Positions 35,994 to 47,010 of a DNA stretch of 64,000 nt are shown one piece after another. A program made the translations under genes and the position numbers. Below the pieces are notes generated by a model. It had not been told where the DNA came from. It did no database searches and saw only the letters and a program-made list of their open reading frames with translations. How positions within the stretch are numbered: position 1 is the first letter of the stretch; every line of letters starts with the position of its first letter. The DNA comes from Eustoma russellianum. Lineage: Eukaryota; Streptophyta; Magnoliopsida; Gentianales; Gentianaceae. Where the stretch lies: positions 30,513,996 through 30,577,995 of the forward strand of contig AP025043.1 of assembly GCA_036186865.1 (NCBI GenBank), read 5' to 3'.

Positions 35994-36830
35994 CTATGCC
36001 AAGGCGGTGGTTAACCTCTTCTTTAGCTCCGAAAAACTAGGTTTGCATTCAGGGGTCCACTCAAACTTTGTCTTCTTTTGAGTTAACCTTGTGAGTGGCA
36101 TCGTTATCCAAGAAAATCTTGTAACAAACTTTTGGTAATAACCGGCGAGCCCTAGAAAACTCTTGACTTCTATTACGTTGGTTGGTCTTGGCCATTCAAT
36201 TATTGCTTCAATCTTTTTAGGGACAACAAATGTTCTATTTTTTGATATGACTTGACCCAAGAAAGTCGCACTCTGTAGCTAAAATTCGCACTTGCTGAAT
36301 TCGGCATACAAATACTTTTGGCGCAATATGCTCAGTACTGTCCTCAAATGCTCGGCATGCGTTTCTACGTCAGGGAGTAGATCAGAATGTCATCGATGAA
36401 CACCACTACAAACTTGTCCAGCTGCTCCTGGAAGACGGTGTTCATTATGTCCATAAACGCAGCCGGGACATTAGTTAGCCCGAAAGGCATTATAAGGAAC
36501 TCGTAATGTCCATAACGAGTTTGGAAAGCATTCTTTGTCATGTCCTCAAACTTTATTTTAAATTGATGATAACCTAAGCATAGATTGACTTGACTAAACA
36601 CTCTTGCTCCTCGAAGCTGATCGAACAGATCATCGATCCATGGCAATGGGTACTTATTCTTAATCGTAAACTTATTAAGCTGCCAATAGTCTATGCATAA
36701 GCGCATGCTCCTGTCCTTTATCTTTACGAAGAGAACTGGTGTGCCCTATGGAGATACACTTAGGCGGATGAACTTTTTTTCAATTAGGTCCTACAACTGT
36801 TCCTTTACCTCCTTCAGTTCCTTAGGCACC
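35994..36830 (-). pseudogene. Tekay reverse transcriptase
   Basis: The blocks are LCIDYWQLNKFTIKNKYPLP, QVNLCLGYHQFKI (QVN where DLR/DLK is usual in the first catalytic motif), LIMPFGLTNVPAAFMDIMN and the active site VVVFIDDILIYS. The next piece carries SFLGLAGYYQKFV of the RT-RNase H connection. The Asp of the first motif appears replaced by Asn (SQVNL for SKIDL), so the enzyme would be inactive even without the frameshift near 36360. Confidence 0.9.
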
Positions 36831-36899
36831 ATCTAGCAGGGTGCCTTTGATATCGATTCAGCACTAGGAATCAAGTTTATCTCAAACTCCACTTCTCGA

Positions 36900-37430
36900 T
36901 CCGACGGCAATCTGGGCAGTTCATCAGGGAAAACATCAGGAAATTCCTATACTACCAGAACTTGATCAAGCGAAGGTATACCATGCTTCGTGCTTAGGAC
37001 GTACACCAAAAATCCAGTATTGCCTTTCTTCAGAGCTTGATATGTACAAGCAGCGGTCAGGTATATATTCTTCAGATTTTTCATCAGTTTGGTGTTTCCT
37101 AGGTATGATATCTCATCACAGGCCGGGTCCTTTATAATCACTTTCTTTCCATGGCAATCCATATAGGCATGGTTCTTAGACAGCCAGTCCATGCCAAATA
37201 TAATATCAAAGTCTCCCATCAGAATGGGAATCGATTGGCTTCGAACGGCTGACCTTCTATCTCAATTGTGCAATTCTTATACAAGTGGCGGACACAAGCA
37301 CCTGATTACCTGTGGCCTGTATCCAATATGGGGTCTCTAACCACAGGGGCAGCTACTCAGGTTCTTAGAAAACCTCTTAGTCATAAAAGAGTGGCTAGCG
37401 CCATTATCGAACAATACATTCGCGGTTACA
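36900..37430 (-). pseudogene. Tekay aspartic protease
   Basis: The active-site segment near 37424-37389 reads NVLFDNGASHSF, with Asp-Asn-Gly where Asp-Ser/Thr-Gly is usual. The C-terminal half GDFDIIFGMDWLSKNHAYMD (37216 onward) is typical for this group. The catalytic Asp is present but its neighbour is changed. Stops lie between the two parts. Confidence 0.82.
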
Positions 37431-37501
37431 TGGAAAACTAAGATCGCACCTAAAGCATTTATACGTTTAAATATCGTCGCATATAGACATATAGGATAAT
37501 A

Positions 37502-38256
37502 TTAAATACCAACGCTAAACATACCTGTCACAACATCAGCCATTGCCTCGACTTCAACGTCAGCCATCGTGTGTACTCTTGCATCGGCCCGAGGTTTATT
37601 CCTTGGTTGTTGTTGAGGCACTCCTTTCCTTGGCCCAGGATATTCCTTTGCAACATGACCAGCCTTCCCACAATTAAAGCATCCTCTAGTCTTCAGCATG
37701 TACTCGCCCAGATGTCGTTTATGGAAGGTGGGGCATGGGGAAAAATAGGTTGCTGGGGCTGCTGTTGCGGCGCTGAAACCTTGGTGGAGGTATCTATGGT
37801 CGCTGTGGTGTTCTAGTCTGACGTGAGGGTCGAACCATAGTCCTCTTAACTGCCTTGTTCCGTTTGCCTGCTGGTTCGTTTCCTGATTCCTTAGGCCTCT
37901 TGCCCCTGGCCTCATCATCTCTCCTAATGAGATCCCGCTCAATTCTATAGCAAGCGTCCAACAGTTTCCCAAAATTTTCTGGATTTGCATTGACAAGCCA
38001 GGTACGGATACGGGGATTGAGTCCTCTTTTAAACTTAAGCATCTTCAGCTTCTCATCCCCCATAGTGGACGATGCATATCTTGCAAGAGCAGTGAATTGG
38101 TTAGTGCAGTCAGCAAATGTCATACCTGGTTCTTGCTTTAGGGCCTCAAATTCACTCATCTTTTGCAGAGTCACTGACAGAGGGATATAGAACTTAAGAA
38201 CTCATATGAAAATCTAGTCCATAGGATCGGTCTGGTTAAAGGCTGCAAGTTGATTT
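37502..38256 (-). pseudogene. Tekay gag, C-terminal part
   Basis: The capsid end FEALKQEPGMTFADCTNQFT and ALARYASSTMGDEKLKMLKF is followed by a Lys/Arg-rich stretch and a zinc knuckle, CFNCGKAGHVAKEYPGP, in which the fourth ligand Cys is replaced by Tyr. A frameshift near 37900-38000 joins two readable frames. The N-terminal half of gag is absent because the element is cut at 38256/38257. Confidence 0.87.
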
Positions 38257-39313
38257 TGAAGGACCTGTATAGAACCACTAGAGGGAGGGTGTTGAATAGT
38301 GAATGCGAAAAAATTAGTTTTTAAAAATTTTATTACCCAATAACTCACTTCAAAAAACAGATTTTTTTGTCAGATGCTGTTTTAGATTAACTAGATGATC
38401 AGGTTATAGACCTCCAGAAATCGTGAAATTTGGTGACAATGTGCTCTGAGATGTTATAAATGTGTCAGAAAAAGTTCAGATTAAAGTTCAAAGTGTAACC
38501 CCTTGAAATAATGTTCTTTCTCAGATTGTGTCAATCTGCCAGAAAATGTTCCTCAAAATGAAAAATTTATTCCTATTAAGTGACAACTCTAAATGATCTG
38601 AAAATTTTATGGTATGACCCTTAGGATGAGTACTTTAAAGGTTTGAAACAGTTTTTCAAAATTCCTTTGGCAAGTATGTCAACCATGTTGATGTTCTCAA
38701 CCTTTGCAGATCTGAAAATAAGATTGCACTAGTCCTAGAACTATGAGGGTTTGAATGACTTATACTTATCCAAATTTGATGAAACTTGTTTCAAATAAAA
38801 GATAAGACCTTTGGCTATGTTTCTACAAAGTTTGGGGACTTTTGAAAAACGTTTGCTCTTTTTACCGTGGCTATGAAAATAAAGTAGAAAAACTTGAACT
38901 TAAAGGAAAAGTGCTGAAAAAAAAGAACAACGAGATTTTTATACTGGTTCGATTTAATCAACCTACTCCGGTCTTCGAAGACACCTTCCTCGTTATTGAC
39001 TAAACAGCAAAAAAATCCTAGTATAAGGGTGACTGGAGTTGTACACCAAATCTACCCTTTACAACGAATAAACAAAAACAACAACATAAGTACCACCACC
39101 AAACAAATGAAGGTATGATCATACCTTGATCAACCTTGTACAAGAATGGGATGTATGTGGGTGGTATAATAGAAGCCTATACAGAATATGGAAGATAAGT
39201 ATAACATGCTTGAGGCTAAGAGCAAGAGAAAAGAATAAGAGAAGAAGAGAATAGTCTTGCTTGATCTTGATTGAATATGAACTTTTGCTTGCATTGTCTT
39301 GAACACTTTGCCT

Positions 39314-39324
39314 CCTTTTATAGG
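39314..39324 (-). promoter_or_regulatory. TATA box of the Copia LTR
   Basis: On the minus strand it reads CCTATAAAAGG, a good plant TATA match. It is followed downstream by a purine-rich start region and lies about 1.06 kb before the LTR 3' end. The equivalent site in the LTR at 42832-44453 is decayed (TTAAAAGG). Confidence 0.65.
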
Positions 39325-40556
39325 TGTGTGGCCGCCCCCTATGGCTGAATTCTCCCTTGAAAATTTTCTTGAATACCTTGGAAGATTGTCTTGTATAACA
39401 TTGTGACACACCCTTGCTTACTAGGTGAAATATGATTGGACGATCGATGTGTCTTCGCTTAGTTGTCACTTCATGATAGGCCATCATCTTCCACCTTGGC
39501 ACTTCATAAAATGAGCTGGATATCCACCAAAAAATCTGAAACACATGCTAAAAATTACTCAAGTTAATTATCAATCAATCAAGATATGATTGCCCCTCAA
39601 TTTTGGAAGAAATTTGGAGCAACAATCATGCAAAAATTCAGTCATAACAACTGTGTGCTGAAAACTTCAGCACTTGATTTGATTTCAAAATATTTCTTTT
39701 TCTGTCTTTCCTTTTTCAATGTCACCAATCACATGTGGCTTATCCTTCACCAATAGAAGTGCCAAACAAGCTCCACCTAGGCTCTAAATGAGGTCTAAAT
39801 GGCGTGTAGAACATCAGCTGCATATGATGAAATTTCTTTTGTAAATTTTGTCACATTAATGATGCATAATCTTCACACATATTGTAAATTTCAATCAACA
39901 CTTAATTTTTTTTCTATAATACTCTAATATGCCTTGGGTGTGTAAAAAGTGTCTAGATACTTGTTATATACACACCAAGAACGTCGCATGTATATAGAAG
40001 TGTAGAAAACCAAATTTTCGACTTTCGTCAATTATGAGATTTTTCTCCGATTAATCTCAAACATCTTAGGCATGTAATATATGTTATGTCACACATAATA
40101 ACATAAAATAAAGTGTATTTTCAGATACAATAGCTGATGTAACAAACGTCCCATGTAACAAAAATGTTTGAGTTTGAATATTCAACAAATCAAGCCAAAT
40201 TGTGGGTGATTGATGTGTGTAAACATGGTATGACTTTGGGGCTGATTTTGACATGTGATGCACGCAATTGCTGATTATTTTGAGTGTATGTAGGCTGGAC
40301 ACCTTTATATGGTAAGTATGTGACATGTCGGTGATGGTTTGGTAGTCACCCGATGCGACAATTTTCGGTTTATGTCCTCGTTACATGTCGACATAATTTT
40401 GGTAACAATATGACTTGTAATGCATGTGAGACCTGTATATGCTCACAGATATGATGTGTATATGGTGGTGTGATATCGGCGTACGTTTATGATGTGTATG
40501 ACGTGTCAGTGGAACGTCAGGATAGAAACGTATAATTCGTCGTAATAAAAAATATG

Positions 40557-40575
40557 TATATATATATATATATAT
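40557..40575. repeat. (TA)n microsatellite
   Basis: An alternating TA run of about nine units at the fading edge of the Copia LTR. It is self-complementary and may mark the breakpoint between the LTR and the LINE-like region. Confidence 0.8.
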
Positions 40576-40600
40576 TTAGTGGAAGGATGGCTAGTACCGT

Positions 40601-41560
40601 CTGGTTATTTTATTAATAATTGATAACCCTAACTTGTGACGGAGGAATACCGTGGTTACATTAAAAACCCTAGCTATGGTGGGAGACTCTCCCAAACCAA
40701 ATGAGATAATAAAATAAAGGCATACATGGATCTAAAGATATTAGAAAACAATAAAGTATAAATTGAAAGACGAAATGTATATTGAACGAATGTATAACAA
40801 GTCAATAAAACAATGTAAACTTCATTGTTGGAAAGGTGCTGCATGATCCCCCGTAATGTAGCGTTGACGGCTTGGTGACTGTCTTCGGCCTCAGTTGTAT
40901 TTAACTCAAGAGCAAGTGTGGAAGACATTAAAACAAAAACGCTAAACAAAAGGCCAAACACAACAAAGGCTAGTAGATACTTACCGCTGTTACCTTTGTC
41001 AATTGTAGGCCAAGGCAATAGTGTGAATGATGGAGCGATTAATGTGTTGTCAATTATGCCAAGAGTACGAACCTGACCTTGATTTGGAGTATAATCACAG
41101 TTGTTGCCCCATCCTCCAAAACAACAAAGCAATTGGTCATTGACATGAGGCAAATAGTTCCGATTGGAATATCTAAGAATGAAAGATACACATACCGCTG
41201 TTGCCCATACTATAACAGTAAGGGCAACCAAATCTTCAATGCAGCATGAAGTCCAAGATGAAGGCGAAAGGAGGACATTCGCGGCTTGATGCTATAAGAA
41301 GCTCGTACACACAACAGTCAAGTAGATGACGAGAGTGTGGCATGCATAATGTGATCGAAAACAGTGAAGTAAGAAAAACATACCAATGTTGCATGCATCA
41401 TGGAGATATAGGCAACCACAACAATATTTGAAACGTGAGCAATAATCAATCCGGAGCACGCATTGTTGGTGTGTTAACATCAGTAAAATAATAGCCGCGG
41501 GCAACATACGAAAGGTGAGAAGGAGACGTAAAGGTGAGAGTAATAGGTGCAAAACATACA
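40601..41560 (-). other. Unassigned DNA downstream of a LINE-like remnant, with a 185-codon ORF
   Basis: An ORF runs from 41231 to 40674 on minus (185 codons). It has hydrophobic runs (SGKYLLAFVVFGLLFSVFVL could span a membrane) and a polar part (LELNTTEAEDSHQAVNATLR). I recognise no family. The motif TACCGCTGTT or a variant recurs near 40981, 41196, 41380 and 41553. The position right after the RNase H of the LINE-like remnant makes a LINE 3' tail, possibly with reiterated units, the simplest reading; a host exon cannot be excluded. Confidence 0.35.
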
Positions 41561-42302
41561 TGCTGTGCTAGATAATGCGCCACCATATTGACTTGACGAG
41601 GAGCATACTAAAGCGAGACGCATGTGAGTCGCAGAAAAGTCTCCAATTGTTTATATTTCTGCAGTCTGGATATCAATGAATTTCCCATTTTGGTTACTTC
41701 TAGACAATCTGTCTCCATGAGAATATTCCGATGCCAATGTCAAAAATAAATGAGACTATATAGCACTTCCTGCAATTCCGCGTGAAGAGGTGGAAGGCAG
41801 GGAAGATGAAACGCAATTGCACCAATCATACGACCAGAATGATCACGCAATATTTCACCTGCCGTAGCGGAATGTCTACCTGAAGATGCATCAATGTTCA
41901 ACTTTAACTTACATAAGGGAGGCAGCTGCCACTTCAAAACTATGGTCTTACGAGTCCGAAGGATTGGGGAAAGGCCAAGATGAATAAGATGTGAATAATT
42001 GGTTGCCAACTTAGTGCCTGGTAATGTTGCTGCCCGCACATAACATCGCTGTCTCAATAGCATATATAAATCTTGCAATGTATTATCTAATGTTCCGAAG
42101 TGTATGCTCATGTAAGTCTTCCATACTTCCCAACATAGCATAGTTGGCAGAATAATTGGAAGTGTCACAGAAGAGTGCGTTGTGTCGAAGATAACCACCA
42201 CCTTAAGAGATGTACCCGTAATGACGAGCCCCAAGGTAAAGGACGTCTAAATGAATAGCAAAAGTTGTCCATGCATTCCAAACCAATCGACATCGCAAAA
42301 AA
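41561..42302 (-). pseudogene. LINE-like non-LTR remnant: zf-RVT and RNase H-type domain
   Basis: The sequence begins with the zf-RVT-type block IFLRCRLVWNAWTTFAIHLD and CWEVWKTYMSIHF. The plant RVT_3 RNase H segment follows: VLKWQLPPLCKLKLNIDASS (first Asp), GEILRDHSGRMIGAIAFHLP and LHAELQEVLYSL (Glu). After a stop come METDCLEV (Asp), YAPRQVNMVAHYLAQH and the domain end. These blocks normally close the pol ORF of plant L1-type LINEs. RT and endonuclease parts are absent: at about 42300 the frame passes directly into a Copia gag fragment, giving a chance fusion ORF. Confidence 0.8.
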
Positions 42303-42831
42303 ATGATCAAAAGTGGTAGTTTTGTACTAGATGAAACAAATTTAGTATTTTTATCTTCCTTTACATTTTCTTCTTTATATCCTAAACCAATTTTATCGTT
42401 TCCATATTTTGGTGATGATATAAGTTTGTCTAGCATGTTGGTTCCAGGCTTAAATTGTTCTAACATTTTTCTAAGTCTAATTTTGATGTTTTAAGTCATA
42501 ATATTTCATTTTCACAATTTTCTACCTTAGATTTTAATAGGCTATTTTCAGTTTTTAAAGTATGCTCATTTTTCCGATACGATTCAATTTTAATCTATAA
42601 AGAATCAAGAGTATTGGAAGACACTTGTTTAAAATTTTCTTATTGATCGGAAAATTCCAAGTTGGATGTCTTCAACTTGTCATTTTCTTCAATTAGTTTC
42701 TTCTTTTCTTTAGATAACCGTTTACAATGAACATGCATCTTTAAGAACTCTCCATACATCTCATCAAACGACATTTCATTATCAAAATCTAAGTCAAAAG
42801 AAGAGATTACCTCGTTGGATACGGAGAAGAT
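42303..42831 (-). pseudogene. SIRE-like Copia gag fragment, coiled-coil part
   Basis: Read from the LTR inward: FDNEMSFDEMYGEFLKMH, RLSKEKKKLIEENDKLKTSN, then stops, later FKPGTNMLDKLISSPKYGND and KIGLGYKEENVKED. This is clearly homologous to the chain gag ORFs (SYDDLYVEYLELHKFAR, RTNMLDHIISSQK, KTGLGYVEKSK). No PBS is found: the LTR end at 42832 is followed directly by gag sequence, so the leader, the gag start and the capsid part have been lost. Translation is blocked by at least two stops. Confidence 0.82.
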
Positions 42832-44453
42832 TGTAGGACCTGTATAGTACCACTAGAATGGGGGCTGAATAGTGGGTGCGGAAAATTTGGTTTTTAAAAA
42901 CTTTTTAACCAAAAACCTCACTTGTTAAAACAGTTTCTATTTTCAGATTCTGATTTGAAACGATTTAAAGGCTTAGTTACAGACCTTGAATAATTATGAA
43001 ATTTGATGAGATTCTACACTAAGATGTTCTGAGTATCTCATAAAAATTTCAAATTAAAATTCAACTCCTAACCCTTTGAAAATACGTTTTTGGTCAGATT
43101 GTGCAAATTTGCCAGAAACAGCACTCCTATTTGAAAATTTTATTCTAATATATTGGTAGCTCCAAATGGTTTGAAAATTTAATGAAAAGACCCTCAATAT
43201 ATTTATTTCAATGGGTTGAAACAGGTTTCAAAAATGTCTTTGAGAAATATATCAATCACATTGATGCTCTCAACCTTTGAAAATCCAAAAATCAGATTGC
43301 ACTAGTCTCAGAACTATTCAAGTTTGATTGACTTATACTTATCCAAATGCATTGAACCTTGCTCTAAATGAAAACTAAGAGGTTTGGCTATGTTTCTGAA
43401 AAATTTTAAGATTTTTGAAAGTCGTTTTCTATTTTTAATATTGCAATGAAATGGATGCAAAATGGTAGAAGCTGAAAGTAAAGATACCAAGGATTTTATA
43501 CTGGTTCGGTTAAATCAACCTACTCCGGTCTTCGAGGACACCTTCCTCGGTTATTACCAAACATAATATAACACCTTACCACAAGGGTTTCTGGAGTTAC
43601 ACAACAACTCCACCCTTTTATAAATGATACAATCAAGCAAACGGATCACAGATACTACCACCGAATGAATAAAGGTCTGATCACACCTTGATCAACCTTT
43701 TACAACAATGTATGAGTGTGGGTGGTATAATAAAAGCCTATACAATATTTTGAATATATGAACAATAGGATTGAGAGAAGAAGAAGAAGAAAGAAATGTA
43801 GAAGAAGAGAGTAGAAGATTCTTTTGCACTTGAGAGAAAATGAGAGTTGTCGTGCTTTTATTTGCTCTACTTCTCCTCCTTTTAATCTTGCTTGGCCGCC
43901 CCCCTTATGTCATCTTCCTTTCTTGAAAATTCTCTTTAATGCCCTTGGAAGATTGCCTTATGTAGATATGACACCATCTTGCTCACTTGGCACACCATGA
44001 TTAGAGGAATGACTTGGCCTTGCTTACTTGGCACTTGATGATTGGTCCAACTTGTCATCATTTTAATGGGCTGTAAAAACTGAAAATAACTCATAAAACA
44101 TGTGTCAAAAAGAATTCAAAATGTTTCCAAATAATCATCACTCAATCCCTTCAATTTTGGGATGCCAATTAACCACCATAACCAGCCTAAAATCGGCCAG
44201 CTATAGTAGCACATGCCGAATTTTCAGCATGTGTTACATTTTCAAAATTTTTGAATTGTTACCTTGTGTAGCTCCCTCTTTTATGTCACAAACCTTGTGT
44301 GGCATATTCTCCACCAATTAAGATGCCAACTAAGCTCCACATAGGCTCCATCAAGGCTGCAAATGGCGTGTGAGAGGACTTGAACATGTGCTGAATTTCA
44401 TTTTAGTAAACATTCTCAAATTATGCACAATAATTACACATATATGGTAAATT
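42832..44453 (-). repeat. SIRE-like Copia 5' LTR, cut by Gypsy2
   Basis: The 3' end TGTAGGACCTGTA (plus view) and the CCACTA (42850-42855)...TAGTGG (42870-42875) hairpin match the chain LTRs. Also shared are GGTCTTCGAGGACACC, TGATCACACCTTGATCAA and the palindrome at 44210-44233 (CACATGCC...CAGCATGTG). The LTR stops where the Gypsy2 3' LTR begins. Its missing U3 part is not found on the far side of Gypsy2. Confidence 0.85.
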
Positions 44454-44796
44454 TGATGTGTGCAAGACGTGGGCTCCAACAATTCCACCTTTCAAACTTC
44501 CTTCACTATGGTTTAGGCACAAGGAAGAAGACTTCCCCTTGCTTCCTTAGTGAAACAAACGATTGGTTCAACGAGCATGAACCAACACTTCAAGATGGTC
44601 ATTGATCAGGCAAACCACAATGGCCCTCCTGGACGGCACCTTTAAGCAATGGAAACACCTTCAAAATGCTCAACTTTGAAGGATATTAACCTAGTCTTTT
44701 AATGCAAAACCAAGAAAACAAAGTCTCACAAGAAGTGAACAAAGATATCAAGATTTTATTTCATCCAAATTTGTTTTCCTACTCGGCCGTAAGGCT

Positions 44797-44806
44797 CTAT
44801 TTATAG
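44797..44806 (-). promoter_or_regulatory. Gypsy2 LTR TATA box
   Basis: CTATAAATAG on the minus strand, an excellent plant TATA box, about 340 bases before the LTR 3' end. The same motif is kept in the other LTR at 50138-50147. Confidence 0.75.
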
Positions 44807-45024
44807 ACGCATAAAGATTATGGAGATAACCAGATGTTATCTCTAAAAAGGTATCTAGAAAACATTTGAAATGAACTTGAAATTTGAAAATTGTTTGAAT
44901 TCAAATGTAAGACAAATTCTAGCTAAAATTTGAAAAGCTTGTAAGATGCCATCTCCAATATGTGTCCAGCCATGTATGATGATTAATGGAGGTGTTGGAG
45001 ACTTGATTTGATGTTGATGAAGTG

Positions 45025-45425
45025 GTTGGAATCGAATTCAAAGGTTGGTTCAAGATTGAATTCAAATTGAGTTTGAATTTGAATTCAAACTTGGATTCAA
45101 CTTTGAATTGTGATCTCATCTCCTCCTTGCTTCAAGAATGGCGTGTGGATGGGTTCAAGGTGGCTGAGATGTTGAATTCAAAGGTTGGTTGAAGATTGAA
45201 TTCAAATTAAGTTTGAATTTGAATTCAAACTTGGATTCAATTTTGAAATGTTGACTTATCCTCCCTTGATCTCCAAGTTAGCGTATGGATGGCTCAAGAT
45301 TGTGGCTGAGAACTTCTTGAAATTTAAGTCTCGAATTGGTTGAAACTTGAATTCAAATCATGGTTGAATATGAATTCAAGTTTAAATTCAATTTGATCTC
45401 CATTTTTGAACTTCAAGTGGTCGCC
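45025..45425. repeat. Tandem repeat of about 142 bases, nearly three units, in the Gypsy2 LTR
   Basis: Units start near 45025, 45171 and 45313. Each carries GGTTG(A/G)A...GATTGAATTCAAATT, then TTTGAATTTGAATTCAAACTTGGATTCAA (given here only as pieces: TTTGAATTTGAATTC, AACTTGGATTCAA), and ends in a TGGATGG(C/G)TCAAG...GGCTGAGA block. The third unit is more diverged. The units are full of GAATTC half-palindromes. The break of the right LTR at 50400 falls in the first unit. Confidence 0.85.
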
Positions 45426-45854
45426 CCCTTTGGGGATAATTTGAGCTAGATTTTGAAAAGGAATTCTATCTTGGACACATTGAACTTGTCTTTGTGGAGA
45501 CAAACATTCTTCTCAAGACAACATTCTTTTGTCTCTCTTTTTGAAACACACGCCTAGAATCCATCTTGGACCTCTATTTGGCTTGGAACTTCCATATACC
45601 TAATTTACCTACAAAGCAAACACATAAAAACAAGGATCACAAGAAAACTAGACTAAATTCAAAACAAAGAATACTCACACACATGCACACACATACACGT
45701 TCATAGTGTAGGTTCAATGAAGTAAACCCAATGAACCTTATGTTCATCTTGAACATGTTTGTACAATAAGGTTCCAACTTGATGTCCAAGTTCTCTAGCT
45801 CTCCTTCTTGTCATAGGACCCATGACCTCTTGATGGGATCCCCGATCCTCATCA

Positions 45855-45874
45855 ATCCCCCCTCCTCAAGAAGA
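45855..45874 (-). other. Gypsy2 polypurine tract
   Basis: On the minus strand CTTGAGGAGGGGGGAT directly precedes TGATGAGG of the 3' LTR. As in Gypsy1 it lies in a readable frame (LLEEGG). Confidence 0.78.
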
Positions 45875-47010
45875 TTCGATCTCGAATCTAAGCAGTCAAA
45901 TGTATAAGAGGGATACTTCAACAAAAACTCATAATATACACAAGGCATAAACCTAAGAGAATAAAGTATAATTAACATGCATAATTTGAGTTTAACATGC
46001 TTAGATGAACAATTAACTGAATGAAGAAGCATGTCGACAAAAACACAAACATATCTACATGAACACTTAGCAACAAGCACCTCTTTTTAATGGGGTTAGG
46101 ATGCACTAATAAGATAGGTAGAAAGCTCCTCTCATGAGATTTGTCATGCATGAAAGAGAAAGTATGCAATACCTGAGGAATAAACAATGTACCTTGTATG
46201 CTACTCAGAACTTCCAAATCAGATGTATTTGAGCTATCATGCTCGACAAAGCACAAATCAACACTAACATGCAGATTATCATCCTCAAGATCAGTTTGTA
46301 ACGTAACATCAAGTGGAATTCCAGATTCATATGCACGCAAATTAGAAGTCTCAGCACTATCATATGGAATGTCACTATCAAGACACTCAAACAAAGGATT
46401 ATTATGGACAACCCATTCATGCCTCTCAACGTTATCATGTTTATGAAATAAAATGTCACTATTCTCATTTGAAATGTCACTCAAATCATCTTGTAAATCA
46501 GCATGTAAATCAAGTAAATCATGTGAATCATGTGTAGCACAAACAACTTTAGATTCAAGCTCATCATTTTCAGCAAGCAAGTCAGTCTCATGCATATGAA
46601 TATGATAAACATCAACAATTGTCCTAAGACCCTGCAATTTATTAAGTATCTACTTCTTCTTTTTGTGCTAGAAGTCTCTTACGAATGTCAGAATTACGTT
46701 CTAAGAACTTTACACAGTCATGTTCAACTTCAACATCATCATGGAAACAAACATGCAATTTCTTGTCAAGTTCACACACTTTAGAGGGCAAAACAATATT
46801 ATTACTGGAATCAGATTCAGACAAACAAGATTTAGACAATTTAGGACCATGCAATTCAAGAAGCTTATCATGTAAGTCATGTTCATTTGGCACATCAACT
46901 TTATCATCATGAACAACATGTGTATCAATTGGAATTTTAGCATCATCATCATAAGAATCATGCACAATATCAACAGTAAAATCATCACTAAAATCATCTA
47001 ATTTTGGATA
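45875..47010 (-). pseudogene. Asp/His-rich reading frame replacing pol in Gypsy2
   Basis: Directly after the gag segment FLVVRRALNAYPKLDD the frame continues to 46642 as an acidic, His-rich chain with many His-Asp pairs (VDIVHDSYDDDAKIPIDTHV, NEHDLHDKLLELHGPK). A frame change near 46640 leads to another long open stretch to 45972 with the same composition (HDSHDLLDLHADLQDDLSDI, LFHKHDNVERHEW). No protease, RT or integrase motif is seen. Near 45890 the LDSRSNLLEEGG tail of the normal pol resumes. The chain could be a captured or element-specific protein or a low-complexity expansion; I do not assign a function. Confidence 0.55.

Larger units (their letters stand above)
30813..38256 (-). mobile_element. 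Tekay/Del chromovirus, 5' part missing
   Basis: Minus-strand Ty3/Gypsy element: 3' LTR C (30813-34057), polypurine tract, chromodomain, integrase, RNase H, RT, protease and gag, ending inside gag at 38256 where a Copia LTR begins. The order gag-PR-RT-RH-IN-chromodomain and the YVHDPSHIL segment identify the Tekay/Del branch of chromoviruses. The chromodomain of this group binds histone marks and directs insertion into heterochromatin (known for the family). The 5' LTR and the gag start are not in the window. Confidence 0.9.
38257..40600 (-). repeat. SIRE-like Copia LTR, solo or truncated
   Basis: Its 3' end at 38257 (TGAAGGACCTGTA seen from the plus strand) corresponds to TCCTACA in the chain LTRs, and the CCACTA...TAGTGA U5 hairpin follows. 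The alignment runs on through GGTCTTCGAAGACACC (near 38972), a TATA box near 39314, the AAAAAGTGTCTAGATAC block (39937), the ACCGAAAATTGTCGCATCGGG block (40346-40380) and ACGTACG-like U3 (40480). Similarity fades at about 40580-40600 without a polypurine tract, so the U3 start is lost. There is no internal Copia sequence on either side. Confidence 0.82.
44454..45854 (-). repeat. Gypsy2 3' LTR (left)
   Basis: 1,401 bases, starting TGATGAGGATCGGGG on the element strand and ending at the CACATCA inner sequence (plus view TGATGTGTGCAAGACG). It contains a clear TATA box (44797-44806) and three tandem units of about 142 bases (45025-45425). The first 600 bases (plus view) match the truncated right LTR closely. 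Confidence 0.9.

Noticed and set aside
40674..41231. Naming this ORF a membrane protein
   Set aside because: One hydrophobic run in AT-rich DNA is weak evidence, and a reiterated motif crosses the frame.
45041..45260. GAATTC-rich stretch as a centromeric satellite
   Set aside because: Only about three units, and they lie within a defined LTR.
46198..46912. Several plus-strand and alternate-frame ORFs
   Set aside because: Shadows of the Asp/His-rich minus-strand frame, whose codon repetition opens other frames.
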